From IMG/VR virus record IMGVR_UViG_3300048556_000098, positions 1-23,011 of that record: DNA of 23,011 bases; one strand, given 5' to 3'. Every line of letters begins with the position of its first letter. Positions within the stretch are counted from its first letter, which is position 1. This DNA comes from a virus. The notes below the pieces were generated by a model. That model searched no databases and was not told the origin of the DNA. It saw nothing but the letters and a program-made list of their open reading frames with translations. The translations under genes and the position numbers were made by a program. Of this stretch, positions 5,924 to 11,520 are shown one piece after another.

Positions 5924-6136
5924 ATGAAATCAAACAGAAGCATCAAAGACTCTTACTACATAGAGCAAGACAACTACACGCTAGAGGTTTTCTACCACTA
6001 CTACTCAGAGAGAGATACTAACTACGAAGAGTTAGAAATAGAAAAGGTTATACTCAACGGAGATACTGATGTAACAGACCTGTATTGGGATTACATTGAC
6101 CTAGAAGATACAATCATACAATCATTAGATTTGTAA
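5924..6136 (+). CDS. Hypothetical acidic protein (70 aa)
   Basis: I chose ATG 5924 because the longer frame would begin with a TTG inside the promoter -7 box; the ATG is preceded by the recurring leader AAAACTAAAAACATTATG. The protein is acidic and rich in tyrosine and aspartate (for example YYIEQDNYTLEVFYHYYSER, ending in LDL). No family is recognised. It is a single-gene transcription unit with its own early promoter and a strong terminator just downstream. This is the arrangement expected for an early host-takeover or DNA-mimic type protein, though that is only a guess from context and charge. Confidence 0.72.
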   Translation: MKSNRSIKDSYYIEQDNYTLEVFYHYYSERDTNYEELEIEKVILNGDTDVTDLYWDYIDLEDTIIQSLDL

Positions 6137-6150
6137 TTATGTTTTTGTTT

Positions 6151-6190
6151 AGGGGGTCGGTGAAACTGCTTTGCCGCCCTCCTTTTTTTT
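6151..6190 (+). terminator. Strong intrinsic terminator
   Basis: AGGGGGTCGG (6151-6160) pairs with CCGCCCTCCT (6174-6183), with one G-U pair and one U-C mismatch. The 13-nt loop is TGAAACTGCTTTG, and a run of T follows to 6190. It ends the transcript of the 70-aa gene and separates it from the next cassette. Confidence 0.85.
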
Positions 6191-6236
6191 ATAGCCATTG
6201 AAACTGCCACCTCCCTGAAACTGCCCTGAAACTGCC
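6161..6236 (+). repeat. Four copies of TGAAACTGC(C/T) around the terminator
   Basis: TGAAACTGC occurs at 6161 (the terminator loop), and TGAAACTGCC at 6199, 6216 and 6227; a degenerate ACCTGCC follows before another T8 run. The stretch 6191-6250 is C-rich and G-poor, unlike the surrounding DNA. The remaining interval to 6326 is AT-rich with no gene that I can support. Confidence 0.7.
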
Positions 6237-6326
6237 ATCGACCTGCCTTTTTTTTAGCACCACCCATTTTTGAGTTTTCAACATTTTCATTGTTAATAAC
6301 TTTTTATTGTGTTTTTCTTGCATATT

Positions 6327-6353
6327 AAAAAGTTTTGATTTCGTAAACTTTTT
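6327..6353. repeat. Perfect 9-bp inverted repeat, operator candidate
   Basis: AAAAAGTTT (6327-6335) and AAACTTTTT (6345-6353) are exact inverted copies around a 9-nt centre. The right arm runs into the -33 TTTG (6351-6354) of the next promoter. The half-site resembles the AAAAAAGTTT motif found in the other early promoters. Confidence 0.55.
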
Positions 6354-6383
6354 GTTGTATGTATTAAATTTTTTGTATATTTG
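6351..6383 (+). promoter_or_regulatory. Bacteroidetes-type promoter for the 6413-7946 cassette
   Basis: TATATTTG at 6376-6383 is the -7 box. TTTG at 6351-6354, or TTG at 6355-6357 with an 18-bp spacer, can act as the -33 element. The first ATG is at 6413 after a 29-nt A-rich leader. Confidence 0.75.
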
Positions 6384-6412
6384 CTGTATATTAATTAAAA
6401 CAAAAACACATT

Positions 6413-6613
6413 ATGAAAAAGTTATTAGAATTATTAAACCGATACGCAGACGAAAACGGCGTTGAAAAATTAGGTAATTTACTAGAGAAAAACGGATATA
6501 ATAAAGATTATTATATTTATTTGTTAAATCTTTCTGAAGATACCCATTTTTTTGAGCATAAAAAAAGTCTTATTGACTTACTAGAGTCTAACCTTGAAGA
6601 ATTACCTTTTTAA
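6413..6613 (+). CDS. Hypothetical protein (66 aa), first gene of cassette
   Basis: A small acidic helical protein beginning MKKLLELLNRYADENGVEKL and ending LESNLEELPF. Its ATG follows an AAACAAAAACACATT leader, as in other early genes. No family is recognised, and no membrane segment or metal site is seen. It is the first gene after the promoter at 6376 and lies 27 bp before the larger Cys-cluster gene. It could be an antitoxin-like or inhibitor-like partner of the next protein, but nothing proves this. Confidence 0.65.
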   Translation: MKKLLELLNRYADENGVEKLGNLLEKNGYNKDYYIYLLNLSEDTHFFEHKKSLIDLLESNLEELPF

Positions 6614-6640
6614 TCTTTAAACCTTTAAACTTTTAATCTT

Positions 6641-7741
6641 ATGAAATATTCATTAAATCAATTATTTAAAATAGCTATTAAAGATATCGAGTCTTTAGGC
6701 TTTAATAGTAAGGAATACAATACAGCTACACCCATAAAATTAGGATTTAGTCAGTCAGATTTTAGAAAAGTTAGCTATATAACAGAAAAGAAACAAAACG
6801 AATTGCTAGAGTATAAGCAAAAAGAAAATAAAACTTTTACTAAAGAAGAGCGCAAAAAGTTTTTCTATCATACGACTATCGAAAAATTAGTAAATAAGTA
6901 TTTCACTGATGCTGTATCGGATAACTACAAATGTCAAGAAATTATCGAGCAATTGAAAAAGCATTTATTTGATTTAAAAAAATTAGATTTAAAAATATTT
7001 GAAGGTAACGACATTGCAACGATTTATTCAAGCGAAGCCAACGCAATTGGTTCGATGTCTTGTATGCAAGGTAAACCTAGTGGATACTTTGAAATTTACA
7101 AAGATTTACCTGTAAAACTTTACACCATCTTAGAAAATGGTACTTTATACGCTCGTTGTCTTGTTTGGCAAGTCAGCCGCTCTTATTGGGCTAAGCCAAA
7201 AATATACATAGATAGAATCTATACTTATGCCCATAATGAACCGCTATCGAATCATATATATAAAAGAATGATTCTTGATATTATGCGAATGAATAAGATT
7301 TATAAGAGCGAAACTATAAACGCCTATAATTTTAAACATATCAACTCGGACGATATAAACGGCCGTTCATATTGTCCCTTTAATGAAGTGTATTTTAAGT
7401 CTATGAGCTTAACCGATTTTGATTCATTCCCTTATATGGATACCTTTCAATATGGTAATGATTCGGACGATTTACTTTCTATTGATAAGGAGGATTCTAG
7501 CACACACTTTTTCGATTGTACTAGCGGTAGCTATTCAGATGTCGAGCAAATAACTTGTGAGTGTTGTGGTGCTAGTATTAGCGAAGACGAGCAAAACTAT
7601 TGCGAAGATACAAGTGAAACACGTTGCGACGATTGTACAAGATACTCTGAAGTTGACGGCTGTTACTATTCAGAAGAGAATGTGACATATATCAACGGCA
7701 ACGTCAATAGCTATGTACATAACAGCGATATACAAGATTAA
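6641..7741 (+). CDS. Phage protein of unknown function with C-terminal Cys (zinc-ribbon-like) cluster
   Basis: A 366-aa protein. Residues 1-110 are helical and lysine-rich. Residues 120-240 form a mixed domain with GSMSCMQGKPSGYFEIY and GTLYARCLVWQVSRSYW, a pattern I recall from phage proteins of unknown function ('SCM-G--...-Y ... --AR-L-W'). The acidic C-terminus carries C306, C308/C309, C321, C329/C332 and C341, enough to bind zinc, followed by YYSEEN. Six of ten arginine codons are CGN, against about three of 22 in the terminase gene, which suggests separate ancestry. It is the main gene of a promoter-to-terminator cassette. Function is unknown. Confidence 0.72.
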   Translation: MKYSLNQLFKIAIKDIESLGFNSKEYNTATPIKLGFSQSDFRKVSYITEKKQNELLEYKQKENKTFTKEERKKFFYHTTIEKLVNKYFTDAVSDNYKCQEIIEQLKKHLFDLKKLDLKIFEGNDIATIYSSEANAIGSMSCMQGKPSGYFEIYKDLPVKLYTILENGTLYARCLVWQVSRSYWAKPKIYIDRIYTYAHNEPLSNHIYKRMILDIMRMNKIYKSETINAYNFKHINSDDINGRSYCPFNEVYFKSMSLTDFDSFPYMDTFQYGNDSDDLLSIDKEDSSTHFFDCTSGSYSDVEQITCECCGASISEDEQNYCEDTSETRCDDCTRYSEVDGCYYSEENVTYINGNVNSYVHNSDIQD

Positions 7742-7765
7742 TCTATTAACCTAATTTTAAACATT

Positions 7766-7864
7766 ATGAATTTAACACAGAAACAAAAGGACGTTTTATA
7801 CTTATTGAGTGTACCCGTTTTGATGTTGTTGTTATTCCTTAGTGAATATCTGACAAGATTTTAA
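7766..7864 (+). CDS. 32-aa single-pass membrane peptide
   Basis: A micro-ORF behind a TTTTAAACATTATG leader. It reads MNLTQKQKDV followed by a hydrophobic helix LYLLSVPVLMLLLFLSEYL and ends TRF. Charge distribution (short N-terminal polar part, one helix) fits an inner-membrane peptide. A second hydrophobic frame follows at once in the +1 frame (7854-7946), so the two may be halves of one two-helix protein. Holin-like or toxin-like roles are possible, but there is no direct evidence. Confidence 0.5.
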   Translation: MNLTQKQKDVLYLLSVPVLMLLLFLSEYLTRF

Positions 7865-7946
7865 CAATAGCGACAAGGCGAAAGTTACGTTAATACCTTT
7901 GATTTTTGCGCTTATTATTATGATTTTTGAATGGTTATTTGCTTAA
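7854..7946 (+). other. Hydrophobic +1-frame continuation, possible second half of the membrane ORF
   Basis: This open frame follows a TGA at 7851 and has no ATG at its 5' end. It encodes FNNSDKAKV followed by a membrane helix (TLIPLIFALIIMIFEWLFA) and stops at 7946. It begins where the 32-aa peptide ends, one base out of frame. A +1 frameshift at the TTT-TAA stop, or a single-base indel in evolution or sequencing, would give one hairpin-like two-helix membrane protein. Confidence 0.35.
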
Positions 7947-8000
7947 AAAATTCATTCAACTAAGCAAGAAAACAAATATTTAACGCACTTTTCAACAATT

Positions 8001-8037
8001 TTGGCGGATTTCTTTACAGATTTCCGTCAATTTTTTT
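8001..8037 (+). terminator. Intrinsic terminator ending the cassette
   Basis: TTGGCGGA (8001-8008) pairs with TCCGTCAA (8023-8030) with one G-U pair. An inner TCT/AGA extension closes on a TTAC loop, and seven T residues follow (8031-8037). It marks the end of the transcript from the promoter at 6376. Confidence 0.82.
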
Positions 8038-8043
8038 GCTCGT

Positions 8044-8067
8044 GTTGTGTAGCCACATATACGCAAC
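8044..8067. repeat. 8-bp inverted repeat just after the terminator
   Basis: GTTGTGTA (8044-8051) and TACGCAAC (8060-8067) form a stem with one G-U pair around the 8-nt loop GCCACATA. No T-run follows, so it is not a second terminator. Between here and 8400 the only other visible items are the small ORF at 8114, an inverted CTGCGA-like element and the gene relict. Confidence 0.4.
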
Positions 8068-8113
8068 CATAACAAAATGAAATCCAATTTTATAAGTTAG
8101 TAAATAGTATGAT

Positions 8114-8239
8114 ATGTTGAGAGATATATTCCTTTTAGGGGATTCGTTTATTCAACGTTGCAAGGAAAGTACGCAAGTTAGTGAAATAAAAAGACAATCT
8201 TTCGCAAAAGTAAGGGGAAAAGGTAAAAAGTTATATTAA
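8114..8239 (+). CDS. 41-aa small ORF, uncertain
   Basis: ATG 8114 opens a 41-codon frame: MLRDIFLLGDSFIQRCKEST continuing to a strongly basic tail (VRGKGKKLY). There is no promoter or A-rich leader of the type seen at other genes, and it lies in an otherwise noncoding stretch. The basic C-terminus could bind nucleic acid, but the ORF may be chance. Confidence 0.25.
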   Translation: MLRDIFLLGDSFIQRCKESTQVSEIKRQSFAKVRGKGKKLY

Positions 8240-8272
8240 GAGGCAAAAATGACCCCCATATAATACAAAAAA

Positions 8273-8383
8273 AATTTTAAAAGGGTATTTTATAACTAAG
8301 GGTTAGTTAAGGGTTGCTGAAGGGTACAAAGTAGCCTACATAATAAAGCTAAAGATAAAGCTAAGGTTAAAGCTATTTGTTTA
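8273..8383 (+). pseudogene. Relict of a replication-initiator linker (paralogue of 2408-3076)
   Basis: In one frame the DNA reads, with stops, YN-stop-GLVKGC-stop-RVQSSLHNKAKDKAKVKA. The intact initiator has YNLEGYMKGSQGVQSTLNNK followed by DKDKD and KVKAKVK. At the DNA level both share GGGTACAAAGTA (2760-2771 and 8324-8335) and a following AATAAAG...AAAGATAA...GCTAAGGT string. Two in-frame stops and a missing codon show that this copy no longer codes for the protein. It is the remnant of a duplicated or exchanged initiator gene, or of a recombination junction between related phages. Confidence 0.6.
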
Positions 8384-8407
8384 GTTTTAGTTTTTTAATT
8401 ATGTTTG
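8376..8407 (+). promoter_or_regulatory. Promoter for the terminase genes, -7 box 4 nt before ATG
   Basis: TTTG at 8376-8379 and TATGTTTG at 8400-8407 are spaced by 20 bp. The ATG at 8412 begins 4 nt after the box, where transcription itself is expected to start, so a leaderless mRNA is predicted. Confidence 0.72.
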
Positions 8408-8411
8408 CATT

Positions 8412-8786
8412 ATGAGTGAAGAAAAGAAGAAGGTTGTAGGCAGACCTTTTGCCGTTGGTAATACGGTAGGAGGTAGAACTAAAGGAGCTTTAAACAAGAC
8501 CACTAAGTTCTCAAGAGAAGTGCTTACCCTAGCATTAGCAGGACAGGAAGATAATATTAGAGAAGCATTGGAAAAGCTATCTAAAAAAAATCCTGAAGCA
8601 TATATCAATGCGGTAGCTAAACTTCTAAACTACGCCATACCAAAACTGCAATCTACAGAGATAAGTTCAAACGGAAATACTAAGATAGAGATAACTCTTG
8701 ATGATAGTATGAGTGTTGATGACCTCAAACAAAGAATGGCTGAGATGGAAGCCGAAGATGCAGACTTTGAAGATTTAGATGGATAA
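8412..8786 (+). CDS. Small terminase subunit-like DNA-binding protein
   Basis: A 124-aa protein directly before terL with an 8-bp overlap. The N-terminus (GRPFAVGNTVGGRTKGA) is a basic, glycine-rich segment of the 'GNP-GGRPKGA-NK' type found in phage and prophage small terminase-like proteins. Residues 30-75 are helical (FSREVLTLALAGQEDNIREA), and the C-terminal third is acidic (EAEDADFEDLDG). Small terminases recognise the packaging site and recruit the large subunit. The assignment rests on position and N-terminal pattern, as small terminases vary widely. Confidence 0.7.
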   Translation: MSEEKKKVVGRPFAVGNTVGGRTKGALNKTTKFSREVLTLALAGQEDNIREALEKLSKKNPEAYINAVAKLLNYAIPKLQSTEISSNGNTKIEITLDDSMSVDDLKQRMAEMEAEDADFEDLDG

Positions 8787-10206
8787 GACTAAAAAGGAAC
8801 AACTGCTAAAGGCGATGGAGAAAGCCATCTGCGAGAAATCATTCTATGAGTTCTTTGTCAAAGCCTTTCCAATAGCAGAACCCTCAGTTCCTTTATCCAC
8901 AAACTTCCACCACAAATACCTTTGCGATATTCTGCAAGGAGAAGCAGAAAGAATAATTAGAGGCGAAAGAAAGGGTAAGGATATAATTATTAATATTCCC
9001 TTCCGTAGCACTAAGTCATTACTTGTGACAGTTATGTTTCCCGCTTGGTGTTGGGCGGTATATCCCAAAATGAGATTTATCACAGCATCATACTCGGCTG
9101 AGATTAGTATAGAACACGCTACCAAGTCTAGGGACATAATAAATAGCGAATGGTTTCAAAGTCATTGGGCAGAAACATTCCAAATTAAAAAAGACCAAAA
9201 CCTAAAAGCTAGATACGAGAATACACATCTAGGAGTTAGAAGAGCAACATCTGTTGGAGGCTCGGTAACAGGGCAGGGTGGAGATATAATTCTTGTCGAT
9301 GACCCTACATCACCAAAAAATGCCGCATCCGAAACAGAAAGGGATAATGCTAACGAATGGTATAAGTCAACATTGTATTCACGACTTAACAATCCAACAA
9401 CGGGAGTTAGAATAATTATTATGCAAAGGGTACACGAAGATGACCTTAGCGGTTACCTTCTATACAACTCACCCGACAAACATCATCATATCTGCATACC
9501 CGCAGAACTTTCTAGTGACCTAAAGCCATATTCATTGGCCGACAACTATCAAGATGGTTTATTTTGGAAAGAAAGATTCTCACAAGAGGTGCTAGATGAC
9601 TATAAGTCAGCTTTAGGTAGTTATGGATATGCAGGACAGTTGCAACAGCGACCAACACCTGCCGATAGCGGTATGATACAGAAGAATTGGTTTAAGATAG
9701 ACGAAGAGAAAGTGGATGATGTAGTGAACTTCGTCATTGACCCCGCATACACCGCAAGTCAGAAGAACGACCCATCAGCATTGATGGCATATACATTTAG
9801 CGAGGGTAAGTGGCAAATTAGAGAAGTTCAAAACGTAAGATTGGAGTTTCCTGACCTTGTAAAGCATATTATTAAGTTTGTAAACAAAAATGGCTACAAT
9901 AAACAATCAAAAATATTTGTAGAGCCTAAAGCAAGTGGTAAATCCATTGTGCAGACTCTAGTTAGAGAAACAGGACTTAATATAAAAGAAGATAAGCCGC
10001 CTACCAAAGACAAGGTGGCGAGGGTGCAGGACATTAGTGCTAGTATAGAAACAGGAAGAGTTTCACTACTAAGAGGTCATTGGAACGAAGAATTCCTTAT
10101 GCAATGCCAAACATTTCCTGCTGCAAAGCACGATGATATGGTAGATTGCCTTGTAATGGCATTAAATAGACACTTTAACGGCAAGAAAATAGTATTTTTT
10201 GGGTAA
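8779..10206 (+). CDS. terL: Terminase large subunit (packaging ATPase and nuclease)
   Basis: A 475-aa protein of full length. The ATPase domain has a variant Walker A, IPFRSTKS (residues 73-80, K79), Walker B GDIILVDDP (168-176, D174/D175), and motif III RIIIMQRVHEDD (211-222). The RNase H-like nuclease domain has FVIDPAYT (D321), IFVEPKASGKS (E382) and KHDDMVDCLVMA (D452/D453). It is the motor that pumps DNA into the prohead and cuts the concatemer. It overlaps the small subunit gene by 8 bp. A perfect DnaA-box 9-mer at 8893-8901 lies inside it, which may be chance. Confidence 0.96.
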   Translation: MDKTKKEQLLKAMEKAICEKSFYEFFVKAFPIAEPSVPLSTNFHHKYLCDILQGEAERIIRGERKGKDIIINIPFRSTKSLLVTVMFPAWCWAVYPKMRFITASYSAEISIEHATKSRDIINSEWFQSHWAETFQIKKDQNLKARYENTHLGVRRATSVGGSVTGQGGDIILVDDPTSPKNAASETERDNANEWYKSTLYSRLNNPTTGVRIIIMQRVHEDDLSGYLLYNSPDKHHHICIPAELSSDLKPYSLADNYQDGLFWKERFSQEVLDDYKSALGSYGYAGQLQQRPTPADSGMIQKNWFKIDEEKVDDVVNFVIDPAYTASQKNDPSALMAYTFSEGKWQIREVQNVRLEFPDLVKHIIKFVNKNGYNKQSKIFVEPKASGKSIVQTLVRETGLNIKEDKPPTKDKVARVQDISASIETGRVSLLRGHWNEEFLMQCQTFPAAKHDDMVDCLVMALNRHFNGKKIVFFG

Positions 10207-10237
10207 ATAGCTTATAAAATTGAAATTTGCACAAAAA

Positions 10238-10272
10238 CTGCGACAGATAACACATACTAATAATTAATTTTG
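10238..10272 (+). promoter_or_regulatory. Late promoter with CTGCGACAGATA element, no -33 box
   Basis: TAATTTTG at 10265-10272 is the -7 box, and the ATG at 10278 follows 5 nt later. There is no TTG or TTTG at the -33 position. Instead CTGCGACAGATA lies at 10238-10249, exactly 15 bp upstream of the -7 box. The same element at the same spacing precedes the prohead protease gene (22150-22184). Confidence 0.62.
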
Positions 10273-10277
10273 CAGAA

Positions 10278-10670
10278 ATGAATACTTTTAAGCATATAAA
10301 CAGCAAACACAACGCTTTGGTAAGCAAATACCTGACCTACATACAAAAGCAGGTCTATAACGCTACCGAAACCGCTAATGATGGTAAATACGATGATTTT
10401 CAAGACTTACTTGAAGATATTGTGTTGTATCACAATGATTTTGCCGATACGGGCTTAAATAAGGATAATTTAGAGGAATGGGCATTTGCTATCCCTAATT
10501 TAACAATGTTTACAGCATTAGGATTCTTTGCAGGATTAAGAAACGAAGAAAACGATGACACCATTGAGGATTGCGTAAGAAACGTATATAGTTCCACAAT
10601 GGATGTCGTAGGCAGTCTATCTGACCTAATGAAAGATGAAGAAGAAATAAAAGAAATGGAACAATGTTAA
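10278..10670 (+). CDS. Hypothetical virion- or late-region protein (130 aa)
   Basis: An acidic helical protein behind its own late promoter. It begins MNTFKHINSKHNALVSKYLT, contains DDFQDLLEDIVLYHNDFADT, and ends in a run of charged residues (KDEEEIKEMEQC). No family is recognised. It overlaps the next gene by 7 bp, linking it to the tail-assembly-chaperone-like genes. It could be an adaptor, a small tail factor or a late regulator; position alone cannot decide. Confidence 0.7.
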   Translation: MNTFKHINSKHNALVSKYLTYIQKQVYNATETANDGKYDDFQDLLEDIVLYHNDFADTGLNKDNLEEWAFAIPNLTMFTALGFFAGLRNEENDDTIEDCVRNVYSSTMDVVGSLSDLMKDEEEIKEMEQC

Positions 10671-11308
10671 CAATAGAGATAGAGGACAAAGAATATAATA
10701 TTCCTGACTCTTGGGAAGAGATGACACTAGACTATTATTGTGTAATACATTCAATAATATCAAAGTATCAGAAAACCCAAGAAGAAGAAGATAGTGAAAA
10801 TGATTTAACAAAATATTTCTTTCATCAAGAAAATAAGATGCACAAAGAGCTTTTTTGTTATATGACAGGATTAAGTTCCGAAAAAGTAAATAATATATCA
10901 ATGGATAGCATAAACTCTGTTTTAGGCTGCCTAGAAAGTATTATGAAAGATTATGAGCCTAAAGGTGTTGATTCTTTTAAGTTTGAAGGAGATATTTATT
11001 ATTTTCCAATAGACTTTCTTAGAACAGGAACTTTTGGCGACTACATAGAGAGTCAGCAGTTAGAAATGAATACTCAGTACCTAAAAAACGGAAGGTTTGA
11101 TGTTTTACCCGAACAAATGGCTATTTTATGTAAAAAAGTTGACGAAGATGTTGATTTAGACAATATTGATGAAAAGGCGAATAATTTTCGCAGATTAACA
11201 ATGGATATCGTTTGGGAGTTCAGTTTTTTTTTGAACAAGAAAACAATTCAATCACTAGGCGTTATCAAAACCTTTTCAGAGATGGTCAAACAAAAAGTAT
11301 TGCAGTAG
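10664..11308 (+). CDS. Tail assembly chaperone-like protein
   Basis: A 214-aa protein beginning MLTIEIEDKEYNIPDSWEEM. The 'I---W-E-T---Y' start is common to tail assembly chaperone-like proteins of siphoviruses. Residues 30-110 are acidic and helical, residues 105-150 look beta-rich (FKFEGDIYYFPIDFL), and the C-terminus has WEFSFFLNKKTIQS. A following ORF in the -1 frame overlaps its 3' end, and a run of nine T residues (11224-11232) lies in the overlap. This recalls the G/GT frameshift pair of lambda-like phages. The chaperone role is inferred from position before tail genes and this layout. Confidence 0.6.
   Translation: MLTIEIEDKEYNIPDSWEEMTLDYYCVIHSIISKYQKTQEEEDSENDLTKYFFHQENKMHKELFCYMTGLSSEKVNNISMDSINSVLGCLESIMKDYEPKGVDSFKFEGDIYYFPIDFLRTGTFGDYIESQQLEMNTQYLKNGRFDVLPEQMAILCKKVDEDVDLDNIDEKANNFRRLTMDIVWEFSFFLNKKTIQSLGVIKTFSEMVKQKVLQ
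11224..11232 (+). promoter_or_regulatory. T9 candidate -1 ribosomal frameshift site
   Basis: In the zero frame the tract reads AGT TTT TTT TTG, which contains the ideal slippery heptamer T-TTT-TTT. A -1 slip enters a frame that stays open to 11520, replacing the last 26 or so residues of the chaperone-like protein with a roughly 97-residue extension. Confidence 0.4.
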
Positions 11309-11325
11309 CGAAAGCAAGTAAGATA

Positions 11326-11520
11326 ATGAAGCCGTTTGGTTGGCTAAATACCTTATACGACCTATCGCTTGATGGAGTATTTACAAAAGATGGTAAAGAT
11401 GCTATGCAAAGTGTAAAAGATGAGAAGTTGTATAAAGTTATGACATACCTGTCTTGGAAAACTGCAAAAGGAGATTATGAACTAGCTGTTAATGAAGAGC
11501 AGCAGAAGCAAATAAAATAA
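11326..11520 (+). CDS. Small tail-region protein, or second half of a frameshifted chaperone
   Basis: From ATG 11326, 17 bp after the previous stop, a 64-aa protein starts MKPFGWLNTLYDLSLDGVFT and ends NEEQQKQIK. The same frame is open back to 11212, through the T9 tract, so it could be made as a C-terminal extension of the upstream protein. I have seen 'GWLN-LYDL---GVF ... V--Y-LSWKTA' proteins in tail modules of Bacteroidetes phages but cannot name the family. Independent translation from 11326 is the simpler reading. Its stop overlaps the next ATG (TAATG). Confidence 0.6.
   Translation: MKPFGWLNTLYDLSLDGVFTKDGKDAMQSVKDEKLYKVMTYLSWKTAKGDYELAVNEEQQKQIK

Noticed and set aside
6199-6236. Possible CRISPR-like array from the TGAAACTGCC repeats
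   Set aside because: The repeats are only 10 bp, unevenly spaced by 1 to 7 bp, with no spacers of constant length and no cas genes.
8038-8110. tRNA gene or attachment site in the gap after the terminator
   Set aside because: The stem-loop at 8044-8067 lacks cloverleaf arms and a T-loop motif, and no integrase gene is present to support an attachment site.
8893-8901. Perfect DnaA box TTATCCACA inside terL
   Set aside because: It is a single copy that fits ordinary codons (Leu-Ser-Thr), and one chance match in 23 kb of AT-rich DNA is not surprising. There is no cluster or AT-rich unwinding element next to it.
8844-9392. Two minus-strand ORFs over terL
   Set aside because: Both are antisense shadows of a strongly conserved terminase, with no family signature of their own.
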